Source: Chrysogorgia sp. JL179-B06 (lineage: Eukaryota; Cnidaria; Anthozoa; Scleralcyonacea; Chrysogorgiidae). Taken from it: 64,000 nucleotides of DNA. The stretch covers positions 3,200,501-3,264,500 of the forward strand of contig JAYKKM010000439.1 in assembly GCA_035772405.1 (NCBI GenBank), given 5' to 3'. Below are positions 47,226 to 57,789 of this stretch, in pieces (within the stretch, counting starts at the first letter, position 1; every line of letters starts with the position of its first letter). Under the pieces are notes generated by a model. The model did not search any database, was not told where the DNA came from, and worked only from the letters and a program-made list of their open reading frames with translations. The translations under genes and the position numbers were made by a program.

Positions 47226-47562
47226 TACGTCTTTCCGACTTTAGTGGTTATGTCCAAGATCTTCTCGTGATCTTTATCCCCGAGCAATCGTAAGACGTTA
47301 GTTTGGAACTGCGCTTGCGGCAGCTCAATGTTCTCACGTAAAGTTTTGCACACCAAACGGTAGTAATTCGTTCTTTCGTGTTTGGTATCGTGGGCCCGCG
47401 GCTCTGTAAAGTGTCGACCTTCGATAAAGCATCAAATATGTTGAAATCTGAGAGCGGTCTAGCAGCATAGTCTAATAAGGGAATTAAAATATTTTCAACA
47501 GATGCCGTAGTGAGATTCTCTACAGCTTGTTTCAATACTTGGACTTCTGCTGTCAATCTCTA
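47226..47562 (-). pseudogene. Unrecognised coding fragment
   Basis: Minus strand. One frame reads TAEVQVLKQAVENLTTASV through SDFNIFDALSKVDTLQ (47550-47410). After a frameshift near 47400, another reads YYRLVCKTLRENIELPQAQ and continues NVLRLLGDKDHEK (47370-47270). Both parts have protein-like composition and the second lacks stops to the (TTAC)n boundary. A ctag acceptor lies near 47562. It may be a broken host exon or retroelement ORF. No family recognised. Confidence 0.4.
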
Positions 47563-48241
47563 GTATCACATAGAGAAAGAAAAGAAAGCATAATAACCAA
47601 CTCGTGCACGGCAGCCATTCTCACCGATTTTACTATACATATCGCATATACCCCCTGAACGAAGCCATCCAGTTCACATGGCGTCATACCACTTATCTCC
47701 AAAATATAAGCGGTCAGTAGGCTATATAGTATATACAAATAATCGATAGCTACCGCTATTACCCCGGCTGTACGATGCCACCGGCGTTATAATGCCATGG
47801 AACTCAAAACCGAGTACATTTTCTTGACAAGAGAACGCAGCCGGTAGAATTAACCGGTAACGTCCAAAATCTTATCGACAGATCGGAGACTACAAATACA
47901 AATACGCGATCTGGGCACTGGGGAACATGGATGGTAAAAGAAACTCTATAGGGGTTGGGGTGGGAGAAGTGTTAGAAAAGGCGAACGAGGGGTTATTGCG
48001 TATTCGTATTTCTAGTTAATATTGAATAGGAGACTAATTCGTTTCAGTCGAATGCTTTTGGTTTTCTTTTTGTTTTTTTCTTTTTGTTTTGACAATATAT
48101 TTCGGTTCGCTCGGACTTCTTCGCGTGGTGACAAATCGCCTTAAAAGGCTTAGGCCGATGACTGTAGAGGACAAGTTGTTAGAGGACAAGTTGTTGTTGT
48201 TGGTTAATTGTTGAGTCAATCATTTTGAATTACCTTGTTCT
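47563..48241. other. Intergenic stretch
   Basis: No convincing gene or mobile element. There is a short AGAGGACAAGTTGTT duplication near 48165-48195 and a T-rich tract near 48060. Confidence 0.4.
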
Positions 48242-48261
48242 GTGTTCTACCATCTCGGCCA

Positions 48262-49105
<844 letters not shown>

Positions 49106-49389
49106 TTTACTCTACGCACGCTATGATTTGTCAGCTTGTCGGTCTCGATCACTGATCTCGAATATGACGTCAGTAACTAATGAGTATTTGCATTAAATCA
49201 AAATCAAAAACGTTATATATTGTAATTATCCAAAGTATAATAATAATAATAATACTTTATTCAATCAATAAATGATAGAAAAGGTGAACTTGATGTTATC
49301 CCTATATACAGATCACCTAAAAAAATAATATATATGTAATAATAATAAAAAAAATCAAAGTACAATGTTTATCTTATAAAGACCTAGTA

Positions 49390-49946
49390 CTAACGGATAT
49401 TCATATCGTTCTTCAAACGTGACTTAAATTTACTGAGATTAATATCTCCGTCTAATAAATAACTAGGTAAGTTATTCCATCGGGGGATGATCCGTACAAA
49501 GAAGGAGTTCTTATAGCAGTTACATTTAGCTAATTTAGTTTGAATTTTATATTGGTGATTAGCTCTTGTCGACTTATATTTAGCGAAATCAAAATAGTCA
49601 GTAAAAGTTAACCCTGAATGGGTTATTTTGAAACATTCTACAAAAGACAAATATTCCCGTACGTCGTTGCTCCAGTGTCGACCATTGTAATTGTTGACAC
49701 CTATACATCTTCGTAACTCATCTCTTGACGTTTCTGTCCTAGTGCGATCCTGGACGCTCTTCTCTGTATTCTCTCAATAGCCACAATATCTTTAATTAGA
49801 TGAGATGACCAAACAGGGCAAGTATATTCGAGGATTGGTCTTACTAAAGACTTATATAGCATGGAAAAGATGTCTTTGTTCTTACCACCTATCATTCGCT
49901 TTAGCAGACCCAGCACTTTGTTCGATTTATTAACGATGTAAGCCAC
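49390..49946 (-). pseudogene. LINE ORF2 C-terminal region
   Basis: Two frames separated by a shift near 49690. The first has the thumb-type sequence SLVRPILEYTCPVWSSH (about 49835-49785) and ERIQRRASRI. The second has NSFFVRIIPRWNNLPSYLL (about 49510-49455). These lie downstream of the RT core in CR1/Jockey-group ORF2 proteins. Confidence 0.85.
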
Positions 49947-50066
49947 GTTAAAGGTCGTAAGAAACCATGACTCCTATAGATCTTTATATACGTGTCCACA
50001 ATGGCTAGTTCTGTTTTCGAGATGTTATAAACATGTTCGCTTTTGTCTATAGCTTGTGTGTAATTC

Positions 50067-50867
50067 TCATAACCTCACATTTTTGTGGATTGAATCTTCG
50101 TCTAATTGTTTAAGTTCACGATAAATTTTTGTATCGTCGGCGAATAGTTTGATTGAAGATGTAGTGTTGTTGGATATATCGTTTATATAAAGTAAGAACA
50201 ACATTGCAGGCCCAAGTATGGTTCCTTGGGGTACCCCTGATCTAACTGCACCCGGCCAGTCAGAGTAAGTTCGCCTGTTGGTTAGAAAATTCCTAAACCA
50301 CAGTAGAAGTGATCCTCCTAAGCCATGTCGCTGTAGCTTTAAAAGGAATCGCCCGTGGGGCACACTGTCGAATGCTTTTGACGGGTCTAGGAAAATGCAG
50401 TCTGTTGTTTTGGAAGCATTTCTTGATGTAGACCAGTCATTAAAGCTGTTTAAGAGTTGGACCAGTGCCGATTTACCTTTCGTGAAGCCAAATTGATTTC
50501 GGTTTAATACTTCGTGATCTGACCAAAAGTTCAGCACTCTGGAGTAGACTATTCTCTCGGAGGTTTTACTGCATGACGATAGACGTTAGTGATATTTGAC
50601 GATAATTTTCGCTTTTGTGTTTGATGCCCTTTTTGTATATCGGTGTTATGTTTGCCATTTTCCAGTCCATTGCCATTGGTAATAAGCCTGATGTAAATGG
50701 TTGTTTAACAACTCACACAAGGGAGTTGCTAACTCCTTTGAACATTCTTTTAAAACGTGAGGTGGAATTGAATCTGGCCCTGGGGACTTGTGGATGTTTA
50801 AAGCTTTAAGGTAATTTTCCACTTCAGTGGTGGTACACTGGATGTCGCATAATTCATCGTTTATCAC
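50067..50867 (-). pseudogene. LINE reverse transcriptase core
   Basis: The upstream frame (50867-50646) carries SPGPDSIPPHVLKE, the usual RT entry motif. The main frame (50537-50067) carries NQFGFTKGKS, FLDPSKAFDSVPH, SGVPQGTILGPAMLFLLYIND and LFADDTKIY. The first catalytic Asp is in FLDPSKAFD and the pair is FADD. The two frames are separated by a frameshift near 50540-50640, so no functional enzyme can be made. Confidence 0.9.
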
Positions 50868-51302
50868 GGTGTCAATTGTAGGTATCTAAGTATGTGTTCA
50901 TATGCTGTGCAATATTTAAATCATCAGTTATTTCTAAGTCTCCCTCCTTTAGTTGTATTAAATCATTTGTTCCTTTACGTTTGGACTTGATGTAAGACCA
51001 AAATGGTTTTGGGTTGTTGTCTTGTGTTAACTTATCTGCGAGATTCTTGAGGTGTTGCCATCTTGCACTATTACATTTCTTTTTTAACTCGTTATTAAAC
51101 TGGCGATATCTAGACCACAGCACTACACTTTCAAATTTCTTTGCTCTTTTGTACAGTCTTTTTTCTTTCTGCAGAGTTTAATAAGGTGTTTAGTAATCCA
51201 CGGAGCGCTGACTCTCTTTTTTCGCTTGTATTTTGGTATACATTGGTCCACTGCAGTGAAGAAGAGATCTTTCCATGCACTCCAGTTGTTTTCAATGTCT
51301 TC

Positions 51303-52060
51303 CTACAGTAGAGCTACAGTTCCACGGGGAGTGTTGAAATAACGATCTAAGGTGATTCCAGTCTGCATTTTAAAAGCGTAGACTTCCTTTCTAGAAATAC
51401 GGCTTAGATATGGTGTAGCGTTTATAGCGAAGGTGATCATATTATGGTCGGAGAAGGGTTCACCAATTTCCAGATAATTTATTAGGTCAGCGTTAGTGGT
51501 TAGAACGAGGTCTAGTATGTTCTGTTCTCTTGTCGGTTCAAACACAAGTTGGGTACGAAAGTTGTCTTGAATTATATCCTGGAGTAATATATAGTGTTCG
51601 GAGTTCTTCAGAGGTCTGGTATTAGTCCAGTCAAATTCACTTAGGTTGAGGTCCCCATGAGTATTATCTTGTTTGTCGTTGTGGTATTGTCAAGAGTTGT
51701 GCGAAGGTCTTCAAGAGGCTGGAGATTACTATTTGGTGGTCTATAGTACACAGCCATGGTTATTTCCGTACCATCCGATGTTAATAAGTTATGTCTCTCA
51801 AAGAAGCTTTAATACTGCCACTTCTCGTCGCTATCAACACGCCTCCGCCATGGCGGCCCATGTGTCGACGGTCTTTCCTGAAGACGCAGTAGTGTATGCC
51901 AAATATTTCAGCGTCAGTTATAGAGTTGTCCAGACGAGTTCCGTTAGAACGATGATATCGAAGCGGTTACTGGCTATTTCCATTTGGAGTTTTTGGATTT
52001 TGTTTACGATGCTCCCGGAATTAGCGTAAAATACAGATAGTTTGTTGTCTTTGACTTCGG
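51303..52060 (-). pseudogene. LINE APE endonuclease remnant
   Basis: Reading down the minus strand in shifting frames: QMEIASNRFDIIVLTE (about 51990), GRHGGGVLIATRSG (about 51850), AVYYRPPNSNLQPL (about 51755), LNLSEFDW (about 51640), TREQNILDLVL (about 51530) and FSDHNMITF (about 51455). The final SDH motif and the GxxxxxN-type region identify the APE fold. Several frameshifts are visible. Confidence 0.8.
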
Positions 52061-52511
52061 TCGCTAATTACTGTTGTAAGATTCTTCTCTGCCAGTGGGA
52101 CCCATGAGGTTTGGATGGATGTCGCCGCGACATAATGAGTGGAGCTCTATAGTTGATAGCTTGCGTCGTGATTACGGAATACAAACATAAATAAATGAAA
52201 GGGTTACTACTTGTAGTAACGATTACAAAATCTTGATGACACGGATTAAAAAATCTTGTCTGTCCCAGGTTTAAACGGGAAAGCGAAGGAGGAAGGTCTT
52301 TCACCATCTCTTCTATACATTACGTTTTTGGAACTCCATTCCAAACGGCCTAAAAACTTTTTTCAAGGCTTAACGATTTTTAAGAAGGCAATATTTCAAC
52401 ATTGCAATGACAAATATAAAGATATTGATCATTTTAGTATCGATTTTTAACATATTTCTAATGCTTGATATTTTAACTTTGCAATTTGATTTAAACAATG
52501 TTGTTATATAG

Positions 52512-52729
52512 TTAGTGTCAAAGTTCAATTTTTCTGTTTTCCGATTGGACAAAAGCGTGTCACGTGCCGGTCCGCAAAACGTCGTGTTTACTGCATTGCC
52601 CTGGCAACGAGGCAACCGGTCCATAACAGAACATTTATTGACCGGTCCACAATAGAATGGGTGCAGTGCGCATGCGCGTCAAAGTTCATAAAAATGTCTG
52701 CCGGTGAATTATTCATACTTTGACACTAA
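52512..52729. mobile_element. Short MITE with TTAGTGTCAAAGT ends
   Basis: TTAGTGTCAAAGT at 52512-52524 pairs with ACTTTGACACTAA at 52717-52729. The 218-bp element is noncoding and lies immediately left of the Tigger end. Confidence 0.65.
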
Positions 52730-52757
52730 TATACTCAGTCGAACCCCTCTTAACGGA

Positions 52758-52762
52758 CACCC
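52758..52762. repeat. Copia target site duplication (left)
   Basis: CACCC, repeated at 57156-57160. Five bases is the standard duplication for Ty1/copia integration. Confidence 0.93.
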
Positions 52763-52937
52763 TGTTAGGACGTTAGTCATGACGATGGATAACAACGAGG
52801 AAGGATTGTAAAAAGGTTTTATTAGAACATGTTTATCTTACTACAAAGCGGTAGAGCAGAAAGTACAATGAGGAGTCAAAGCTCCAATATCACGTGACGC
52901 ACAATATATTACGTCATAGTATGTTTACAGCTTAACA
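52763..52937 (-). repeat. Copia 3' LTR
   Basis: 175 bp, beginning TGTTAAGCTG and ending CGTCCTAACA on the element's own strand. It is identical to the 5' LTR except for one base seen near 52795 (AACAACGAG against AACAAGGAG). Near identity indicates recent insertion. Confidence 0.95.
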
Positions 52938-52993
52938 CCCCCACTTAAACATATAATGTTAACGCTATAATTTTACTTTAAAAAACTTAAAAT
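52938..52993 (-). promoter_or_regulatory. Copia 3' noncoding region with polypurine tract
   Basis: On the minus strand AAGTGGGGG lies directly before the 3' LTR, the expected place for the plus-strand primer tract. Confidence 0.75.
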
Positions 52994-55900
52994 TTACTTT
53001 CCAAGAATAAGTGGAACAAATGTTTTGATTCTTGGTCCTGTAATTGGCTTGGTGAATATATCAGCCAAATTGTCCTTTGAAGTAACATAAACTACATGTA
53101 AAAATTCTTTTTGAATTTCAGATCTTACAAAGTGATATCTTATATCTATATGTTTCGATGTCTGGTGTTGTACTGGGTTCTTAGCTAAAGCTTGTGCACC
53201 TTGGTTGTCACAATACAAAGTCACAGACCTAAACACATTCCTGGAAGCATCTAGAATGCTCTCCAACAATTGAAAAAGGAATTTAGCCTCCTGGACAGCG
53301 GCAGCAAGAGACATGTACTCTGCTTCGCATGTCGATAACGCGACTGTTGGTTGCTTCCGACTTTTCCATGAAACCAATGGACCATCAGCTGAAAGCCTAA
53401 AACCATACCCAGTTATGCTACGCCTATCTTCAGAAGCGCCCCAATCTGCATCACAAAAACCAGAAAGATTTAAGGACTCTTTAGACTTCCGAAATACTAA
53501 GTTCCAATCAACTGTACCCTTAAGATATCTTAAAACATGCTTAGCTGCATTTAAGTGCATAAGAGTTGGCTTGGCTAAATGTTGCGAGAGCTTTGTGACA
53601 CTGTAACAAAGATCTGGCCTGGTGGATGTCATGATGTAGACTAGACTTCCTACAATCTCTCTGTATAGTCTAACATCAGCTGGCTCTGAATCATCTTCAT
53701 TAACCTTACTAGCGCTCATCTCACATGGAGTGGATCTGGGTTTGCAATTCTCCATATTAAATTTCCTCAACACTCTGTTAATAAACTGTGACTGATTAAT
53801 CTTAATCACATCTTCTTGACAACTGAACTCTAAACCAAGAAACCATGCTAACTTTCCCAAATCTTTCATTTTGAATCTTACGCTAAGATTCTCCTTTACA
53901 CTCATCAGTGTAGCCATAGAACTTGACGCTATTATCAAGTCATCAACCCAAATGATAACAATTGTCAAAATATCATCTGTAATCTTTCTATATACACAAT
54001 AGTCAGCCTGTGATTGTGTAAATCCTTCACTTACAAGATAAGAATGTAATACGCAGTTCCAATTTCGGCCACTTTGTTTTAAACCATATAATGATTTCTT
54101 AAGCTTATACACTTGATGTTTACCATCTTTACTTACTATGCCAAAACCTTCAGGTTGCTCTACAAATATGTTGCAATCAATAGGCGCATTTAAATACGCA
54201 GACTTCACATCCATTTGATGTATAGTCAAATTGTACTGCACTGCCAATTGCATTAGGGTCCTGATAGACGCTAGCTGGGCTGTGGGGGAGAATGTTTCAT
54301 GATGGTCTATTTCTGCAACTTGTGAGTACCCTTTAGCTACAAAGCGAGCTTTATGTTTCTCTTCGCCATTTGGGCCTTGTTTAAGAGCATAGACCCATCT
54401 TCCCCCCACTACTTTTCTGCCTTCAGGCAGAGAGGTGAGCTCGAATGTATCATTCTCTCTTAGTGCTTGCATCTCTTCTTCCATGGCTGTCTGCCATTTT
54501 GTGGAATCGGGTGAAGAGATTGCTTGTTGGTAAGTATCAGGGACATCAGACAGGTTATAACAATAATCAAATGTAAAACCCACAGTGTCATTTTCATCAA
54601 CACTATTATTGTCTGCATAACCTAGATAATTTGGCTTTTCTCTTGCTCGACCAGGATACCGATCTGTTGAAGTGTGCACATCCTCTTTTTGACTTGGAAT
54701 AGCACTAGGGTTAGAATCACCTACTGCTTCCTGTGCATTGCCCCCAGGTTCTTTTGTTGGGCTACCGGTTTCTCCTTGCTCATCTCCCCCCACTGTTTGG
54801 GGTTCAGTTTGGCAAGTTACATCACGATATACAGGGATGCATTCTGCATTCATCTTGTCTGTCTCAAATTTGTCTGTGAAACGTACACAGCGAGACTTCT
54901 TGATTACACCGGAATCACAATAATAAATTAGGTAGGCTGGGCTGCCTTTATCGTAGCCCACAAAGATCCCCTTTTTTGCTCTATCATCGAGCTTTTTCTT
55001 CTCTTGTACATATGCAAAACAGACTGTTCCAAAAGTGTGCATATTGTCTAAATTGGGTTTATGCCCTGTCAATGCCTCATATGGGGTTTTCTTAAGTCGA
55101 TCGTTATAGCACCTGTTCCTAATGTACACAGCACACATGGCTGCATATGGCCAAAGATTATTGGGCAAATCAGCCTGAATAAGTAAACACCTGGCCATCT
55201 CAAAGATTGATCTCCACCCCCGCTCAGCTGTTCCATTTTGATGGGGTGAGTATGGTGCTGATTTTTCGTGCTTTATGCTATGCTTTAAGAGAAGATTTTG
55301 GAAGGGCTCAGAAGTGAATTCAGTACCATTGTCGCTTCTGAAACGTTTTACTTTACCATACGGGGCTGAGTCGACCAAAAAATTTTCAGTGGCCTTCAAA
55401 GTGTCACTTTTCTGTCTTATGAAGTAAATCATAATCATACCTGAAAAATCATCAGTGAATGAAATAGCATATTTGAAACCTTCCTTTGTTGCAGGCTGTA
55501 TGGGGCCTGCTAGATCACAGTGTACTAACTCCAGAATCTTACCTGCTCGCCTGTCTGGTTCTCTCTTTCTAGTTTGAGTCATTTTTCCCTTGACACAAAC
55601 ATCACAATCAAATTGACTCTTATCAACAACTTTCATCCCATCTACAACACCTTCCAATGCAATAACATCTTTCAAATTACTGTGGCCCAAAATCTCATGC
55701 CATTCCTTCAATGACTTAGTCTCACTGTTTTGTTTGGCCATACCAGAAGAAAGAACCTTATTTAGATAGTATAATTTACCACACTTTTCTATTTTAAACT
55801 CAGTGCCATCAGGGTAAAGGAGTCTTGCATCATTAGAAGAAAAACACACAGAAGCACCTTTACTAGTAGCAGCCTGAACAGAGAATATATTCTGGGTATA

Positions 55901-56998
55901 AGAGGGTACATACAAAGTATTGGTAAGAATTGCCTGATGGACATTACCATCAACATCCCGAAGTTGGACATGTGCATCACCTCTCTTCAAAGCAACATTG
56001 TTAGTCCTACTACCATCGGCTAGCTCTATATAATGATTGTTGGGGTTAAATTGCTTATCAAACCTTATAAATTTAGTGATATCATGCATTATATGCGTGG
56101 TTGCACCACAATCTACAAGTAAACCATCTACTTTACAATCACTAGTTAGATTACTAATACCAACTTTAAATATAAAAGATTGTTTATCTTCTTGCATATT
56201 GTCCTCTTTATTATCACTTACGGACTTTGCTTGGTGGTTCTTCCTGCGGCATTGCTCGGTCTGGTGGGAGTTGTTCCTGCATATATCACACCATCGCTTC
56301 GCAGCTGGCTTCTTCTTGACACGACATTCGGCTCGTTTGTGACCGGGCTTTCCACATCCATAACAAACGATAACTTTCATAACAGTGTCCTCCTGGTGCG
56401 ACTCTGAAGACAGTTTCTCAGTTTCTTCAAAACTTCTGAGTGCGACCTTGAACTCCCCGAACGACATTCCTTTGTCCTTTTGGGTGACTTTTGAGAACGG
56501 TTTGAAGCGTGATTGAGTTAGTCCTTTTAGAATCATGGCGATTAATAAACTGTCACTGATTGTCTCTCCTGCCGTTTTGAGCGAAGTAGCGGCTGTCTCT
56601 GCCCTCAGAACATAATCAGTAACATTTTCGTCTCCAGCCATTTTTAGCGAGGTCAGTTCGGTGTATAGGGTAATAACTCGTGGCGTTCTCTTCGACCGAT
56701 AATGTTCGCGTAATATAGCCAATGCTTTTCGTCCGTCGTTTGCTGCCTCTCGAATAACAAGCGTAAGACTTCTGTCATCTAAACACTGGATTAATTCGGC
56801 GTATGCGTCAGCATTTTTCGTTGCATCAGCCGTTCTTGTCGCATCATTTGCATCTTCTGCGAGTGGCGTCAGGATATCGCTGAGTTTCTTCAAGCGTAAA
56901 TAACCGAGGAATTTTATTTCCCACAACTCAAACTTCCCCTCATCACCGTCGAAAATCAGTCTAGCACTGGGCCCATAACCTGTTAGGACGTTAGTCAT
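52994..56998 (-). CDS. Copia Gag-Pol polyprotein, 1334 aa
   Basis: One uninterrupted frame. The first ATG is at 56998, inside the 5' LTR; upstream codons to 57013 are open but lack ATG. Domains: Gag (about 1-210); zinc knuckle CYGCGKPGHKRAEC (212-225) and a second Cys/His cluster (237-250); protease LLVDCGATTHI (near 296); integrase zinc region (H434, H439, C465, C468) and D495, D556, E592 core (LVHCDLAGP, RSDNGTEF, NGTAERGW); RT (MDVKSAYLNAP near 930, WVDDLI at 1017-1022); RNase H (CDADWG near 1183, CEAEYMS near 1225, YCDNQGA near 1264). Domain order PR-IN-RT-RH is diagnostic of copia. One oddity is DCG where proteases usually have D-S/T-G. Gag and Pol share one frame, so no frameshift is needed. 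Confidence 0.96.
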   Translation of the reverse strand: MTNVLTGYGPSARLIFDGDEGKFELWEIKFLGYLRLKKLSDILTPLAEDANDATRTADATKNADAYAELIQCLDDRSLTLVIREAANDGRKALAILREHYRSKRTPRVITLYTELTSLKMAGDENVTDYVLRAETAATSLKTAGETISDSLLIAMILKGLTQSRFKPFSKVTQKDKGMSFGEFKVALRSFEETEKLSSESHQEDTVMKVIVCYGCGKPGHKRAECRVKKKPAAKRWCDICRNNSHQTEQCRRKNHQAKSVSDNKEDNMQEDKQSFIFKVGISNLTSDCKVDGLLVDCGATTHIMHDITKFIRFDKQFNPNNHYIELADGSRTNNVALKRGDAHVQLRDVDGNVHQAILTNTLYVPSYTQNIFSVQAATSKGASVCFSSNDARLLYPDGTEFKIEKCGKLYYLNKVLSSGMAKQNSETKSLKEWHEILGHSNLKDVIALEGVVDGMKVVDKSQFDCDVCVKGKMTQTRKREPDRRAGKILELVHCDLAGPIQPATKEGFKYAISFTDDFSGMIMIYFIRQKSDTLKATENFLVDSAPYGKVKRFRSDNGTEFTSEPFQNLLLKHSIKHEKSAPYSPHQNGTAERGWRSIFEMARCLLIQADLPNNLWPYAAMCAVYIRNRCYNDRLKKTPYEALTGHKPNLDNMHTFGTVCFAYVQEKKKLDDRAKKGIFVGYDKGSPAYLIYYCDSGVIKKSRCVRFTDKFETDKMNAECIPVYRDVTCQTEPQTVGGDEQGETGSPTKEPGGNAQEAVGDSNPSAIPSQKEDVHTSTDRYPGRAREKPNYLGYADNNSVDENDTVGFTFDYCYNLSDVPDTYQQAISSPDSTKWQTAMEEEMQALRENDTFELTSLPEGRKVVGGRWVYALKQGPNGEEKHKARFVAKGYSQVAEIDHHETFSPTAQLASIRTLMQLAVQYNLTIHQMDVKSAYLNAPIDCNIFVEQPEGFGIVSKDGKHQVYKLKKSLYGLKQSGRNWNCVLHSYLVSEGFTQSQADYCVYRKITDDILTIVIIWVDDLIIASSSMATLMSVKENLSVRFKMKDLGKLAWFLGLEFSCQEDVIKINQSQFINRVLRKFNMENCKPRSTPCEMSASKVNEDDSEPADVRLYREIVGSLVYIMTSTRPDLCYSVTKLSQHLAKPTLMHLNAAKHVLRYLKGTVDWNLVFRKSKESLNLSGFCDADWGASEDRRSITGYGFRLSADGPLVSWKSRKQPTVALSTCEAEYMSLAAAVQEAKFLFQLLESILDASRNVFRSVTLYCDNQGAQALAKNPVQHQTSKHIDIRYHFVRSEIQKEFLHVVYVTSKDNLADIFTKPITGPRIKTFVPLILGK
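56964..56980 (-). promoter_or_regulatory. Copia primer binding site (initiator tRNA anticodon arm)
   Basis: Immediately after the 5' LTR, the minus strand reads GGTTATGGGCCCAGTGC. This is complementary to the anticodon stem-loop of eukaryotic initiator tRNA-Met (CTGGGCCCATAACC), the half-tRNA priming mode known for Drosophila copia. The site is also translated as GYGPSA near the start of Gag. Confidence 0.88.
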
Positions 56999-57155
56999 GA
57001 CGATGGATAACAAGGAGGAAGGATTGTAAAAAGGTTTTATTAGAACATGTTTATCTTACTACAAAGCGGTAGAGCAGAAAGTACAATGAGGAGTCAAAGC
57101 TCCAATATCACGTGACGCACAATATATTACGTCATAGTATGTTTACAGCTTAACA
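56981..57155 (-). repeat. Copia 5' LTR
   Basis: 175 bp, TG...CA ends on the element strand, with short inverted termini (TGTTA, TAACA). It contains the Gag start codon 18 bases from its inner end. The CACCC target duplication follows at 57156-57160. Confidence 0.95.
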
Positions 57156-57159
57156 CACC

Positions 57160-57275
57160 CCTATTAAGCGGACACCTCTATTAAGCGGACACCTAACTAA
57201 GGTCCCGGCGATTTCTTTAATAAAACCCTATAGTTGCAACCCCTTTTAAGCGGACACCTCTATTAAGCGGAAGCT
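57160..57275. repeat. Subterminal TTAAGCGGAC repeats of the Tigger element
   Basis: CTATTAAGCGGACACC twice in tandem, CTTTTAAGCGGACACC near 57245 and CTATTAAGCGGAAG near 57261, related to CTCTTAACGGACACC in the left terminus. They may be transposase-binding repeats. Confidence 0.6.
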
Positions 57276-57510
57276 GAACAACGGAAGTAAACTTTGACAC
57301 AACCAAATTGCATCCTGTAATGGTTGACGTTTGTCACACCACGGTCACACTTCCCATAAGGTGTAACGAGATCATATATCCTGTTTCTGTTGCTTTTATT
57401 GTCTTATCAAAACGCCAGAGACTATAAGTGTGATTTAATTATCCGGTATCTGCTTGCAGTGTGATACAAATGCGTAAAACGATGTGAGAAGCTTTGCTTC
57501 GTGAACAGTC

Positions 57511-57633
57511 ATGCCTACCAAATGTATACAATGTGGAACAGATACTACATACACGTGTCTGACGTGTAAAGTGCATTTGTGCAACAAATCAGAAAATTGC
57601 TCCGTTTTCGCACGGCTGGAAAGCAGGATCTAG
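57511..57633 (+). CDS. Small Cys-rich frame upstream of transposase
   Basis: ATG at 57511, 40 codons, stop at 57631-57633. The frame begins MPTKCIQC and contains C-x2-C, C-x2-C and LC...C spacing like a zinc ribbon of transposase type. Another frame continues with a further CxxC (ANCLQC near 57650), so the Cys-rich region may once have been longer and fused to the transposase. Alternatively it is an independent fragment. Shortness and the frameshift keep confidence low. Confidence 0.35.
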   Translation: MPTKCIQCGTDTTYTCLTCKVHLCNKSENCSVFARLESRI

Positions 57634-57789
57634 TGTAGCCAACTGTTTACAGTGCAATCAAAGTCTCCTTACAAACAAAAAAACATGACAAAACACACCC
57701 TCCGAAAAACCCATGCAGTTCAATCCCTGGTGAAGGACACAAAGCCAAATCATCTCGAAAGAATAAAAAAAAGACCATTAATCCTAAGA

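Larger units (their letters stand above)
49237..52100 (-). mobile_element. Degenerate CR1/L2-like LINE
   Basis: Minus strand. An APE-type endonuclease (about 52060-51300), a linker, a reverse transcriptase (about 50870-50070), a C-terminal region with RNSFF/WNNLP-type sequence (near 49500) and a short 3' UTR ending in (TTA)n at 49237-49252. Microsatellite rather than poly-A tails are typical of CR1/L2 relatives. The frame is broken many times. No ORF1 was recognised upstream of the endonuclease, so it is 5' truncated or diverged. Confidence 0.88.

Noticed and set aside
53313..56407. Plus-strand frames opposite the copia polyprotein
   Set aside because: Antisense shadows of a long frame with clear catalytic motifs.
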